33,231 bases of DNA from positions 1 through 33,231 of the forward strand of contig JAPPGC010000097.1 in NCBI GenBank assembly GCA_028875125.1. The letters are read 5' to 3'. This document shows positions 1 to 7,228 of this stretch, piece after piece. The notes beneath the pieces were generated by a model, which was not told the DNA's origin, made no database searches, and was given only the letters and a program-made list of their open reading frames with translations. Source of the DNA: Bacteroidota bacterium (GTDB taxonomy: Bacteria; Bacteroidota; Rhodothermia; Rhodothermales; Bin80). The translations under genes and the position numbers were made by a program. Each line of letters starts with the position of its first letter. Within the stretch, counting starts at the first letter, position 1.

Positions 1-6
1 ACTCCT

Positions 7-35
7 AAAATACGGTATATTTTTCAATTTGTCAA
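7..35 (-). promoter_or_regulatory. Possible leftward promoter for a gene beyond the left edge
   Basis: Read on the minus strand there is a TTGACA box (plus 30-35), a 17-nt spacer and a TATTTT box (plus 7-12). That is the spacing of a sigma70-type promoter, and it points out of the window. The surrounding 60 bases are AT-rich and non-coding. Bacteroidota main sigma factors usually prefer a TAnnTTTG box, which is not present here, so this is only a pattern match. Confidence 0.25.
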
Positions 36-86
36 GTTTTCCTTATAATTCCCTTATTTATAATAGGAGATGGGAGCAACTGCAAA

Positions 87-248
87 TCAGAACAGGGAGT
101 AAATAAACGGTGCCAACGCTGATCCTTGGGTCAAAACGATGAGAAGGCTCAACAGCAGCAGGAGGCCCACAATGGGCATCAGCCAATATTTCTTGCGTAC
201 CCGCAAGAATCGCATAAACTCAGTGATAACGTGAATCTTACTTTTCAT
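87..248 (-). CDS. DUF5989 family small membrane protein (53 aa)
   Basis: This is a 53-residue gene read on the minus strand from ATG at 248-246 to TGA at 89-87. The product starts MKSKIHVITEFMRFLRVRKK, continues with YWLMP and one strongly hydrophobic helix (about residues 24-40), and ends in TQGSALAPFIYSLF. The segment FLRVRKKYW-LxP followed by VLTQGSALAPFIYSLF is the signature I know for DUF5989, a family of about 50-residue single-pass membrane proteins. It is often found beside SxtJ-like membrane proteins, carbamoyltransferases or GDSL hydrolases. None of those is visible here, though downstream genes would lie off the left edge. Its function is unknown. It is divergent from the ABC permease gene, with 165 bp between them. 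The family call is from memory of the motif. Confidence 0.8.
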   Translation of the reverse strand: MKSKIHVITEFMRFLRVRKKYWLMPIVGLLLLLSLLIVLTQGSALAPFIYSLF

Positions 249-367
249 ACGAATGAGCTAACGCGCGAGCAGATACAGACCCCCGCGTGTTCTACGCGAT
301 AACTGAATGAAATGTCCAAATTGTGGGGGCGGGGTCAGGGCGAACAAAGCTCAATGCATTTTTGTAG

Positions 368-398
368 TTAGGGGTGTGCAACACGTGTAATACGTTTG
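368..398 (+). promoter_or_regulatory. Candidate Bacteroidota-type promoter upstream of the permease operon
   Basis: TACGTTTG at 391-398 matches the TAnnTTTG -7 box of Bacteroidota promoters. A TTAG at 368-371 (one mismatch to TTTG) lies 19 nt upstream, within the usual 19-21 nt. Transcription would start only a few bases before the GTG at 414, giving a very short leader; a TTG at 441 is the alternative start. Confidence 0.4.
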
Positions 399-413
399 CG
401 TACAGGCTAGAAA

Positions 414-1670
414 GTGTTCCGGCAATATAGGATTTCCGTTTTGATTCATTTTTTCATCGAAATTTGGGAGGGGTTGAACATCGCTCTGCGTTCCCTCGTC
501 TCAAATCGTCTGCGCAGCGGGTTAACGATGCTCGGTATTATCATCGGGATTGTGACCGTGACTGCGATGTTCACGATCATCAATGGTCTGGAAGGGACGA
601 TGAATCGTTCCTTAGCCTTATTAGGCACCAACGCAATTTATGTTGAGAAGACGGGTTGGTTTGTTGAGGGAGATGAAAGACGACGGCAACGGTCTCGGCC
701 GGACCTTCGTTCAGACTTGGCAGATCATATTCGCGAGCGCTCTCAGTATGCTGTTGCAGTTGCTCCGCTGGTTGATACGAGCCGCCCGATTCGTTATCGC
801 GATCGCGCCATGTACGGCGTGCACATCCAAGGATCAACCCCCGAAATAGCGCGGGTTGATAATGTTGACCTTGTAGAAGGTCGCTGGTACAATGACTTGG
901 ATAACCTGATTGGCCACAATGTGGTGGTGATTGGTGATGCTGTGCGTGAGTCTCTTTTTCCAAATGAACAAGCGCTGGGTAAAACGATCCGTTTGGGTGG
1001 AAAGCGATTTGAGGTGATCGGGGTGTTGGAAAAACAAGGCAAGTTTTTTGGCATGTTCTCGTTCGATGAGCAGGCACAGATTCCGCTCACAACTTTTGAG
1101 CGTCATTTTGGGCGCTTCAGGAGCGTAACGATCAAGGTTAATGCCGGATCCGGGGAAGCCGTCCCCCTACTTGAAGAGGAGTTAACGGGTATCATGCGTG
1201 CTGCCAGAGGACTTGATGCGTTGGAAGAGAACAATTTTGAAATCAATAAGACGGAGGCATTCCGTGAGCAATTGGCAACGATTAAGGCGGTGGTCTACGC
1301 GATTGGCATCTTCCTTACGGGGCTTGCTCTGGTGGTTGGTGGTATTGGGGTTATGAATATTATGTTTGTAACGGTGAAGGAGCGCACCAAAGAGATTGGT
1401 ATTCGAAAGGCAGTGGGAGCCAGTAGACGTGCCGTGCTGGCACAGTTTCTCATCGAGTCAGTTTTGGTTTGTATTGCTGCCGGAGCTTGCGGGGTGGCGT
1501 TATCTTTCGGGATCACGGCCATCATCAATCAAATTATACCGGCGGTTCTGGCCACAGGCACGGTTCTTTTAGCGTTTGGAATTTGTGTGCTTGTAGGAGT
1601 ATCCTTTGGTGTAGTACCTGCCTGGAACGCGGCCCGCCTGAACCCAATTGACGCATTACGTTACGGCTAA
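414..1670 (+). CDS. ABC transporter permease, MacB/FtsX type (first of pair)
   Basis: This is an inner-membrane permease of the MacB/FtsX (type VII ABC) superfamily. It has an N-terminal transmembrane helix after the family motif LRSLVSNRLRSGLTMLGIIIG (about residues 25-45) and a periplasmic core of about 220 residues. Three C-terminal helices follow around 293-415, with the hallmark GGIGVMNIMFVTVKERTKEI and GIRKAVGAS. Such proteins use ATP hydrolysis by a partner ATPase to drive mechanical work in the periplasm or export of lipoproteins, peptides or drugs. No ATPase gene is in the window. The start is GTG at 414; there is no clear ribosome-binding site, and TTG at 441 is possible. The stop lies one base before the ATG of the next permease, so the two are co-translated. 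The substrate cannot be told. Confidence 0.88.
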   Translation: MFRQYRISVLIHFFIEIWEGLNIALRSLVSNRLRSGLTMLGIIIGIVTVTAMFTIINGLEGTMNRSLALLGTNAIYVEKTGWFVEGDERRRQRSRPDLRSDLADHIRERSQYAVAVAPLVDTSRPIRYRDRAMYGVHIQGSTPEIARVDNVDLVEGRWYNDLDNLIGHNVVVIGDAVRESLFPNEQALGKTIRLGGKRFEVIGVLEKQGKFFGMFSFDEQAQIPLTTFERHFGRFRSVTIKVNAGSGEAVPLLEEELTGIMRAARGLDALEENNFEINKTEAFREQLATIKAVVYAIGIFLTGLALVVGGIGVMNIMFVTVKERTKEIGIRKAVGASRRAVLAQFLIESVLVCIAAGACGVALSFGITAIINQIIPAVLATGTVLLAFGICVLVGVSFGVVPAWNAARLNPIDALRYG

Positions 1671-1671
1671 T

Positions 1672-2895
1672 ATGTTTAACCTGGAATTTGTGCGACTTGC
1701 TTGGGGGATCCTACGTAGCCATAAGCTGCGCTCCATGCTTACACTATTGGGCATTGTAATTGGTGTATTTGCCATTATTGTAGCTGTGACTGCGGTTCAG
1801 GTCATAGAGACCAAGGTGGTTTCTACCGTCGAATCTTTCGGTGCAACTACGTTCACCATCTACAAGTCCGGTGGATTTAACCGTTCCGGTTCGCGATATC
1901 GCGCACGACCAAACATTACTTACGAACAAGTGCGCCAGTACGCGGAACGTGCACAGTTGCCGTCTGCGGTGAGTCCAACCCTTGTAGCTGGAGATTCAGA
2001 TGAAGCCCGGTATGGAGACCAGAAAACAGATCCCGTAGTGATACACTTAGGTGTTAATGAGCATTGGGTTGGCACGAACGGATTTGATGTTGCTCGTGGG
2101 CGCAATGTAACTGAATTGGATGTGCGGTTAGGACGAAATGTTGTGGTTATCGGACATGAACTTGATGATACGCTGTTCCCAAACATTAATTCGATCGGAA
2201 AAGAAATCATCGTTGACGGTAGGCGCTACCAAGTGATCGGTGTACTAGCCAAAAAAGGCGCAGTTTTTGGGAACAGTATGGATCGTCTAGCACTGGCTCC
2301 CATTACCCGTATTATTCAAAGCTATAGCGCTGCATGGCGGGACATAGAGATTAAAGTGCAGACCCCGTCAATGGAGACAATAGATGAAGCGATAGAGGAA
2401 GCCATAGGTATTTTTCGGGTAATCCGCAATGTGCAGCCTGGCGAGGAAAATAATTTTGAGATTGAAAGTACAGAATCCTTTGTTGGGGGGATCACCAATT
2501 TTACAAACCAAGTCAAGGCGGGAGGGGCCGCCGTTGGCCTAATCACGCTCCTTTCCGCTGGTATAGGGGTCATGAATATCATGCTTGTTTCAGTGGCTGA
2601 GCGTACTCGCGAGATTGGTGTAAGAAAGGCTGTGGGTGCGCGAAGACGGGATGTGTTGAGTCAATTCTTGTACGAGGCGATCTTTCTATGTCAAATTGGT
2701 GGAATTATGGGTATCCTTGTTGGGGTTTTGGGCGGCAACATTCTCGGGTGGGTGTTTGATGCCTCGTTCGTCTTCCCTTGGACTTGGGCGATCGGTGCTG
2801 TAATTGGCGTCACCTTGATTGCGTTGGTTTTTGGAGTGTATCCGGCTTATAAGGCAGCAGGCCTGGATCCGATTGAATCTTTAAGGCACGAGTAA
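1672..2895 (+). CDS. ABC transporter permease, MacB/FtsX type (second of pair)
   Basis: This is a paralogue of the preceding gene with the same layout: an N-terminal helix after ILRSHKLRSMLTLLGIVIG, a MacB-type periplasmic domain, and three C-terminal helices. It carries SAGIGVMNIMLVSVAERTRE and GVRKAVGARRRDVLSQF, and ends PAYKAAGLDPIESLRHE, the typical family C-terminus. I place the start at the ATG at 1672, one base after the stop of the first permease. An in-frame TTG at 1648 would add eight residues overlapping that gene and looks unnecessary. The two permeases probably form a heterodimer. The stop codon overlaps the rpiA start by one base (TAATG at 2893-2897), so all three genes are likely one transcript. 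Confidence 0.88.
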   Translation: MFNLEFVRLAWGILRSHKLRSMLTLLGIVIGVFAIIVAVTAVQVIETKVVSTVESFGATTFTIYKSGGFNRSGSRYRARPNITYEQVRQYAERAQLPSAVSPTLVAGDSDEARYGDQKTDPVVIHLGVNEHWVGTNGFDVARGRNVTELDVRLGRNVVVIGHELDDTLFPNINSIGKEIIVDGRRYQVIGVLAKKGAVFGNSMDRLALAPITRIIQSYSAAWRDIEIKVQTPSMETIDEAIEEAIGIFRVIRNVQPGEENNFEIESTESFVGGITNFTNQVKAGGAAVGLITLLSAGIGVMNIMLVSVAERTREIGVRKAVGARRRDVLSQFLYEAIFLCQIGGIMGILVGVLGGNILGWVFDASFVFPWTWAIGAVIGVTLIALVFGVYPAYKAAGLDPIESLRHE

Positions 2896-3590
2896 TGAGC
2901 CAGAACCTCGCCAAAAAACAGGCAGGCGAGAAAGCGGCACAATACGTCGAGTCCGGTATGACAGTCGGCCTTGGCACGGGTTCCACTACAGCGTTCGCAA
3001 TAGCGGCTCTTGGGCGCAGAATTCGGGAAGAAGGTTTGTTGATCAGGGGAATACCAACCTCCAGTTCGGCTGAGCTTGAAGCACGTGCGCAGGGAGTTCC
3101 AATTTGTACTTTTGATGATATTGAGGGAAGGCTGGATATTGCGGTTGACGGGGCCGACGAAGTCAGTCCTGTGCTTGACCTGATCAAGGGTAGAGGAGCA
3201 GCACATACACGCGAGAAGCTTGTTGCCAGTCAGGCGGACAGGTTTATCGTGCTGGTGGATACTTCTAAACTGGTCAAGCAACTGGGCACAAAGATGCCGG
3301 TGCCCATTGAGGTGATTCCCATGGCTGCACCGGTTGTGTTGCGTACACTTAAAGCTATGGGTGCGGCTGCAGCATTGCGGTTGGGGCTCCGGAAGGACGG
3401 CCCGGTAGTTTCTGACCAGGGTTTTTGGATAATTGATGCACAGTTTGGTCCGATCGGTGACCCAGCTGCCCTCAGTCGCACATTGCTGGAAATTCCAGGC
3501 GTGCTGGATCACGGTCTGTTTGTTGGACTGGCCACCGAAGTTATTGTCGGGACTGACACCGGTGTAGAAGTTCTGGTCCGTAAACCGTAA
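2895..3590 (+). CDS. rpiA: Ribose-5-phosphate isomerase A
   Basis: This cytoplasmic enzyme of the pentose phosphate pathway interconverts ribose 5-phosphate and ribulose 5-phosphate. Its 231 residues are a normal RpiA length. Family motifs are present: GLGTGSTTAFAI (25-36), SSSAELEARAQG (57-67), DGADEV with the catalytic-site aspartates D85 and D88, K98 and E107 in IKGRGAAHTREKLVA, and SDQGFWIID (173-181). The usual KGGGAALTREK loop here reads KGRGAAHTREK, with a Gly to Arg and a Leu to His change next to the catalytic lysine; the essential residues remain. The ATG overlaps the stop of the upstream permease by one base. A link to the transporter function is not evident, and co-transcription may be incidental. 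Confidence 0.93.
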   Translation: MSQNLAKKQAGEKAAQYVESGMTVGLGTGSTTAFAIAALGRRIREEGLLIRGIPTSSSAELEARAQGVPICTFDDIEGRLDIAVDGADEVSPVLDLIKGRGAAHTREKLVASQADRFIVLVDTSKLVKQLGTKMPVPIEVIPMAAPVVLRTLKAMGAAAALRLGLRKDGPVVSDQGFWIIDAQFGPIGDPAALSRTLLEIPGVLDHGLFVGLATEVIVGTDTGVEVLVRKP

Positions 3591-3605
3591 CGGTTCAGTT
3601 TTGAG

Positions 3606-3657
3606 GCTGATCGGTATCGGTGGTATAGGATCGTATCTGATGAATAGTCAGATCAGC
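3606..3657. terminator. Nested hairpin between convergent rpiA and TonB lipoprotein genes
   Basis: GCTGATC (3606-3612) pairs with GATCAGC (3651-3657). Inside it, ATCTGA (3635-3640) pairs with TCAGAT (3648-3653) around a 7-nt loop; the two right arms overlap, so the structures are alternatives. The site sits between two converging genes and includes the last codons of the minus-strand gene. There is no T-tract, so any terminator role is tentative. Confidence 0.25.
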
Positions 3658-4334
3658 GTAAATACGAAGGTCAGCGAGGTAACTACGTTGACCGGAACGC
3701 CGTCTAACCGGCCTGGTGCAAAGCGTGCGAGTTGAATGGCCCGCAACGCCTCTTCGTCACAGCCTGCTCCGAGGCTTTGCGTTACGGTGGGGCGGCGGAC
3801 AGCTCCATTCACGTCAACAATGAAGGCCACTGTGACACGTCCCTCGAGATTAGCTCGACGCGCACGGTCGGGATACTGAATTTCCTTAACCAGGGATTCC
3901 ATGCTGCCTAGTAAGATGGGGACCTGGTCCAGGAAGTCATACAGATCTGGTGCATTGTTCTGCCCACGGAAGGAGACAGGCATAGTCATCTCGACACTGA
4001 TTGGTTGTAATCCAACGCGGCCGGGTTCAAAGCGTACGTGCTCAAGGGCTCTGACGGCTTTTTGCGTTATGACATCATCCGTGTGATGCACTGCGATGGG
4101 ATTCACAATCTGTCCTGTTTCGTCTACCAGGAAGGACACGAAAACTTGTTTGTTGTCGACTCCCTTGTAAGCAGCATGCTGCAGGGGGCCAACCGGAGAG
4201 TTTACCAACGTGGGGAGATCAATGATACTTGTATGCTCAGCGTACGAAGTGTCATTTAGGGCGGTTTGAGAACTTGTGCATGCGACAGCATTGAGGCTGA
4301 TCAAAACACAGACTAGTGCGACGATTTTTGCCAT
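3648..4334 (-). CDS. Predicted lipoprotein with two TonB C-terminal domains
   Basis: This 228-residue protein begins MAKIVALVCVLISLNAVAC, a lipoprotein-like signal peptide with an imperfect lipobox (AVAC, Cys19). Two TonB C-terminal-like domains follow. The first, about 50-125, is divergent and has VFVSFLVDETGQIVNP and RALEHVRFEPG. The second, about 138-228, is more typical: LVKEIQYPDRARRANLEG, VTVAFIVDVNGAV, then RFAPGRLDGVPV. A true TonB is anchored in the inner membrane by an N-terminal helix and has a proline-rich spanner; neither is here. Energy transduction to outer-membrane receptors is therefore doubtful, and a structural or protein-binding role in the envelope is as likely. It converges on rpiA. 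It resembles the TonB-domain proteins further along the window, and a decayed copy lies just upstream. Confidence 0.7.
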   Translation of the reverse strand: MAKIVALVCVLISLNAVACTSSQTALNDTSYAEHTSIIDLPTLVNSPVGPLQHAAYKGVDNKQVFVSFLVDETGQIVNPIAVHHTDDVITQKAVRALEHVRFEPGRVGLQPISVEMTMPVSFRGQNNAPDLYDFLDQVPILLGSMESLVKEIQYPDRARRANLEGRVTVAFIVDVNGAVRRPTVTQSLGAGCDEEALRAIQLARFAPGRLDGVPVNVVTSLTFVFTLI

Positions 4335-5379
4335 AGCATACTCCGTTTAGGCCCACACTTGATGGGCAAGTTACAAGTTCAACACCATCAGTAATGCTAT
4401 TGTAACGTTTTCGTAACATTTTTGTTATACTTTGGCAAAATAAGCGAAATTCAAAGAATAAGTTCCAGAATCATTTCTGGTAAAGCTGGCATCGTTCACA
4501 TTACTGAGTCTGCTCCACTGCCTTACTTTCGTGTTTCATCAATCGTCAAATACGTTTGACTTGCCGGTCTGAAATCGTTTTTCCTCACAGATATACGAAT
4601 GGAAGTTCACTGATTGCATGAGTACTCAGATACTCTGGTTCAATGAAGTGTGAGGTGTCGCTGATGAAAAACGTAAGTGGCGTTGGACAAAAGACACTAG
4701 TAAGCCGGGATAGGAATTCGCTAGAAGGGCGCGCATACACGCGTTGACTGGATCCTGGACGGTGAGTGTGGGATGAAGGGGTCCCAATTTCCACGTGGTC
4801 ATACCATCAAATCCTTCAAGCGGAGCATGTTTAAAGGCCCCAATTGGTATATCGATATGGGAAGGGCAAACACAAACGTGGACGCTCCATTCAGGTTTGC
4901 CGTCAGGGCATCTCAAAGACAAATGAGGCTACCGCACGCTTATTCTTCGATGCCACGACCAGTCTATGAATCTCGCCTTTCGTGGACGGACTGGGATGCG
5001 TCTCTGTAACAAATTGCGGCCTCAGATAAGGGTGGTCCTCGGCATCAATATATTCCCCCGCCCGTAATCAAAGTCAGCAGTCCTCATCGTCAGCAGAATC
5101 CGAGCCCACCTCCGCAATAATCGTCGTTTTCGGTAGCCCGTGCCAGTTTGGTAGCATTAGTGCCAGCGAGGTCCAGCCAAGGCCTGAGACGCCTTACCGT
5201 GTCTCAAAATGGTCAATTACGCCCAAGCAAAGCATACAACTCCGGCAAGTCAAGTTTGAGTAGCAGAACCGGTTGGCACTTGAACACTTACCGCTGACCA
5301 AAAACTAGGTCACGCTACAGAACACGGGCACCGGCAGTTCGGTGAAGCTGCGGGGCATCTTATTGAAGGTCAGCGTAAA
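4335..5379. other. 1045-bp stretch without an intact gene
   Basis: No convincing open gene is present. The first 100 bases hold the leader of the TonB-domain lipoprotein, with a repeated GTAAC followed by T-rich sequence (4400-4426) and a weak GCCCA/TGGGC hairpin (4351-4367). Around 4680-4870 the minus strand holds what looks like the remains of another TonB-domain gene, listed separately. From 4923 to 5379 I see nothing that I can identify. Confidence 0.6.
4626..4922 (-). pseudogene. Decayed TonB C-terminal-domain gene (remnant)
   Basis: A 98-residue minus-strand frame contains IPIGAFKHAPLEGFDG, which aligns with SPVGPLQHAAYKGVDN in the neighbouring TonB-domain lipoprotein: P-V/I-G, HA, K/E-G, D shared, with conservative changes between. 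About 20 residues on, VQDPVNACMRALLANSYPG resembles the DDVITQKAVRALEHVRFEPG of the same protein. Some ten residues are missing between the two blocks, and the end of the domain is lost or out of frame. The similarity is weak but collinear, so I read it as an eroded paralogue and not as a working gene. It could be chance. Confidence 0.35.
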
Positions 5380-6519
5380 TCAGCGCAACTTAAATACGAT
5401 CGGGAGGGACGTCATCGTCGGTACGGCGCGACCACTCTGGTGTCCGGGAATAAATTTCGCCTCCTCCATGATGACTCTGGTAGCCTCTTCGTCGAGTCCG
5501 GCACCAGCTCCACGGAGGACCTCGGCGTCACGGACATCGCCATTTTCATCCACGATGAATTGCACAATGACACGGCCTTCAACGTGGGCCTTTCGGGCGA
5601 GCTCCGGGTACTTAATCTTGGCTTGGAGTCCACGAACGCCACCAATCAGCTCAGGCATTTGTTCGACGATTTCATAAACATCCTGCTTCTCTGATGATTG
5701 TGATTGATCGGACAGAGACTCGAACTCGTTGTCCAATTTAAATACGATCGGAATAGCTACTCTTACTGGTACGGGTTTACCGTCTTGGCGTCCGGGAGTA
5801 AATACCGCGTGTTCAGAGATGACTCTAACGGCCTCTTCGTCGAGTCCGGCACCAGCTCCACGAAGGATCTCGGCGTCACGTACATTGCCATTTTCATCCA
5901 CGATGAACTGCACAATGACACGGCCTTCAACATGGGCCTTTCGGGCGATTTCCGGGTACTTAACTTTGGCGTGGAGTCCACGAACGCCGCCAATCAGCTC
6001 TGGCATTTGTTCGACGATTTCATAAACATCCTGCTTCTCTGATGGTTGTGATTCATCGGAGAGGGACTCGAGCTCATTGCCCAATTTAAACACGATCGGA
6101 ATAGCCAGTCTTACTGATACGGGTTTACCGTCTTGGCGTCCGGGAGTAAATACTGCGTGTTCAGAGATGACTCTGGTAGCCTCTTCATCGAGTCCGCCAC
6201 CAACTCTACGGAGGACCTGTGGGTTACGCACGTTCCCAGATTTATCCACGATGAACTGCACAATGACACGGCCTTCAACGCGGGCCTTTCGGGCGATCTC
6301 CGGATATGTCACCTTGGCCTGGAGTCCACGAATGCCGCCAATCAGCTCTGGCATTTGTTCGACGATTTCATAGACTTCCGAGTTGTTTTCTGATTCCGAG
6401 TCCCACCTCGAAATCAATAGAATGGATGAAACAAGGAGGAGTGCGACTATCAGACCTAATTGTACAGAGAATGGGCGGTTGCTTGGTAGGTCGTCTATGG
6501 AGGATTCTCGTGATGCCAT
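5380..6519 (-). CDS. Inner-membrane protein with three tandem TonB C-terminal domains
   Basis: This 379-residue protein has a short cytoplasmic N-terminus, one transmembrane helix (about 20-37, LGLIVALLLVSSILLIS) and then three TonB C-terminal-like domains starting at Tyr50, Tyr166 and Tyr282. The period is exactly 116 residues. Each repeat begins YEIVEQMPELIGG and contains YPE-ARKA-VEGRVIVQFIVD, then a DEEA-RVI helix and F-PG, and ends IPIVFKL. The spacers ESLSD-SQ-SEKQD are also repeated. The helix and orientation suit a TonB-like envelope protein, but the proline-rich spanner of true TonB is missing and the domains are triplicated. No exbB or exbD is in the window. The third repeat differs at its end (RAVPTMTSLPIVFKLR) and there resembles the TonB at 9309-9974, which suggests exchange between the genes. 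Confidence 0.8.
   Translation of the reverse strand: MASRESSIDDLPSNRPFSVQLGLIVALLLVSSILLISRWDSESENNSEVYEIVEQMPELIGGIRGLQAKVTYPEIARKARVEGRVIVQFIVDKSGNVRNPQVLRRVGGGLDEEATRVISEHAVFTPGRQDGKPVSVRLAIPIVFKLGNELESLSDESQPSEKQDVYEIVEQMPELIGGVRGLHAKVKYPEIARKAHVEGRVIVQFIVDENGNVRDAEILRGAGAGLDEEAVRVISEHAVFTPGRQDGKPVPVRVAIPIVFKLDNEFESLSDQSQSSEKQDVYEIVEQMPELIGGVRGLQAKIKYPELARKAHVEGRVIVQFIVDENGDVRDAEVLRGAGAGLDEEATRVIMEEAKFIPGHQSGRAVPTMTSLPIVFKLR
5383..6372 (-). repeat. Three tandem coding repeats of 348 bp
   Basis: The units are 6372-6025, 6024-5677 and 5676-5383 (the last is shorter because it ends the protein). They are highly similar at the nucleotide level as well as in protein, for example the blocks near 5570-5600, 5905-5940 and 6255-6290 on the plus strand. 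This points to fairly recent duplication or gene conversion. Such repeats may collapse or expand in assemblies. Confidence 0.85.
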
Positions 6520-7228
6520 GTTAAGTTGGGTCCGGGTTAGTGAAGAGGGTTTACAGCAAATGCCGCAGAGTGGTAATACCTGATACTGCGTGGTGAAGGA
6601 ATCGGTTTGTGATGCTCACATTCAGTTGACGAGTACAGCATAATCGGCTTCCGCCAACCACATTCGGACAATTATCGTGCCAGGGATTTTTTCCTGCATA
6701 ACAGCAGTCGATTCACAGATGTTGACTGCACCATTATCTCCCTATTGACCATCTTTGTTCCTGCCAAACCCCAAACAAGGAACCATATTCTGGAAAACGC
6801 ACCTGCAAACGGTTCCAATCATCCGCGATCTGCTCTGGCCCAGTAAAAATACATTCTGTATTTTGGCCTCGGCATCATATTCCCTTTATGACTGCGTACA
6901 ATGAAAAACTCACACTTAGTTTTTTACCCGCTCTGCCACCGGCACTGCGGAGTAAATTCTCTGAAAAATTAAAACCGTTCGTGGCCATCTTTCCTAATGC
7001 GGCCAAGGTATTGGTTGGATGTTATCGATTTGGCGCAGCGTCCAGGGAACTCATACTGAATAACCGAGGCAACTACAAAAAGGTTACCAAAATTGGAATT
7101 AGAAAAAGGACAATACGTCCCACCCTACATAGGACATGCCATTTAACTTTCTAGGGTAATTTTTAGTGACTTGATGTTGGTGGAACCATTTTCCAGGAAT
7201 TTAGCCTACAAGTATTCACGATTCACCT
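6520..7228. other. 709-bp stretch without a supported gene
   Basis: It holds the divergent leaders of the triple TonB-domain gene (minus) and the FAD-dependent oxidoreductase (plus). An 88-codon frame at 6888-7154 (plus) starts with ATG but has no recognisable domain and no ribosome-binding site. I see no RNA gene or clear promoter; a TAATTTTT at 7157-7164 is a one-mismatch match to the TAnnTTTG box without a good upstream partner. Confidence 0.5.
6594..6603 (-). promoter_or_regulatory. Conserved leader block GATTCCTTCA (copy 1)
   Basis: On the minus strand GATTCCTTCA lies 74 nt before the ATG of the triple TonB-domain gene. The same ten bases lie 76 nt before the ATG of the TonB gene at 9309-9974. 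Several bases after the block also agree (ACG..G.ATCA.GT..TAC). It is either a shared control site or simply a duplicated leader. Confidence 0.35.

Noticed and set aside
6888..7154. 88-codon plus-strand frame starting at an ATG
   Set aside because: No recognisable domain or ribosome-binding site, a basic low-quality C-terminus, and it lies in a generally non-coding gap.
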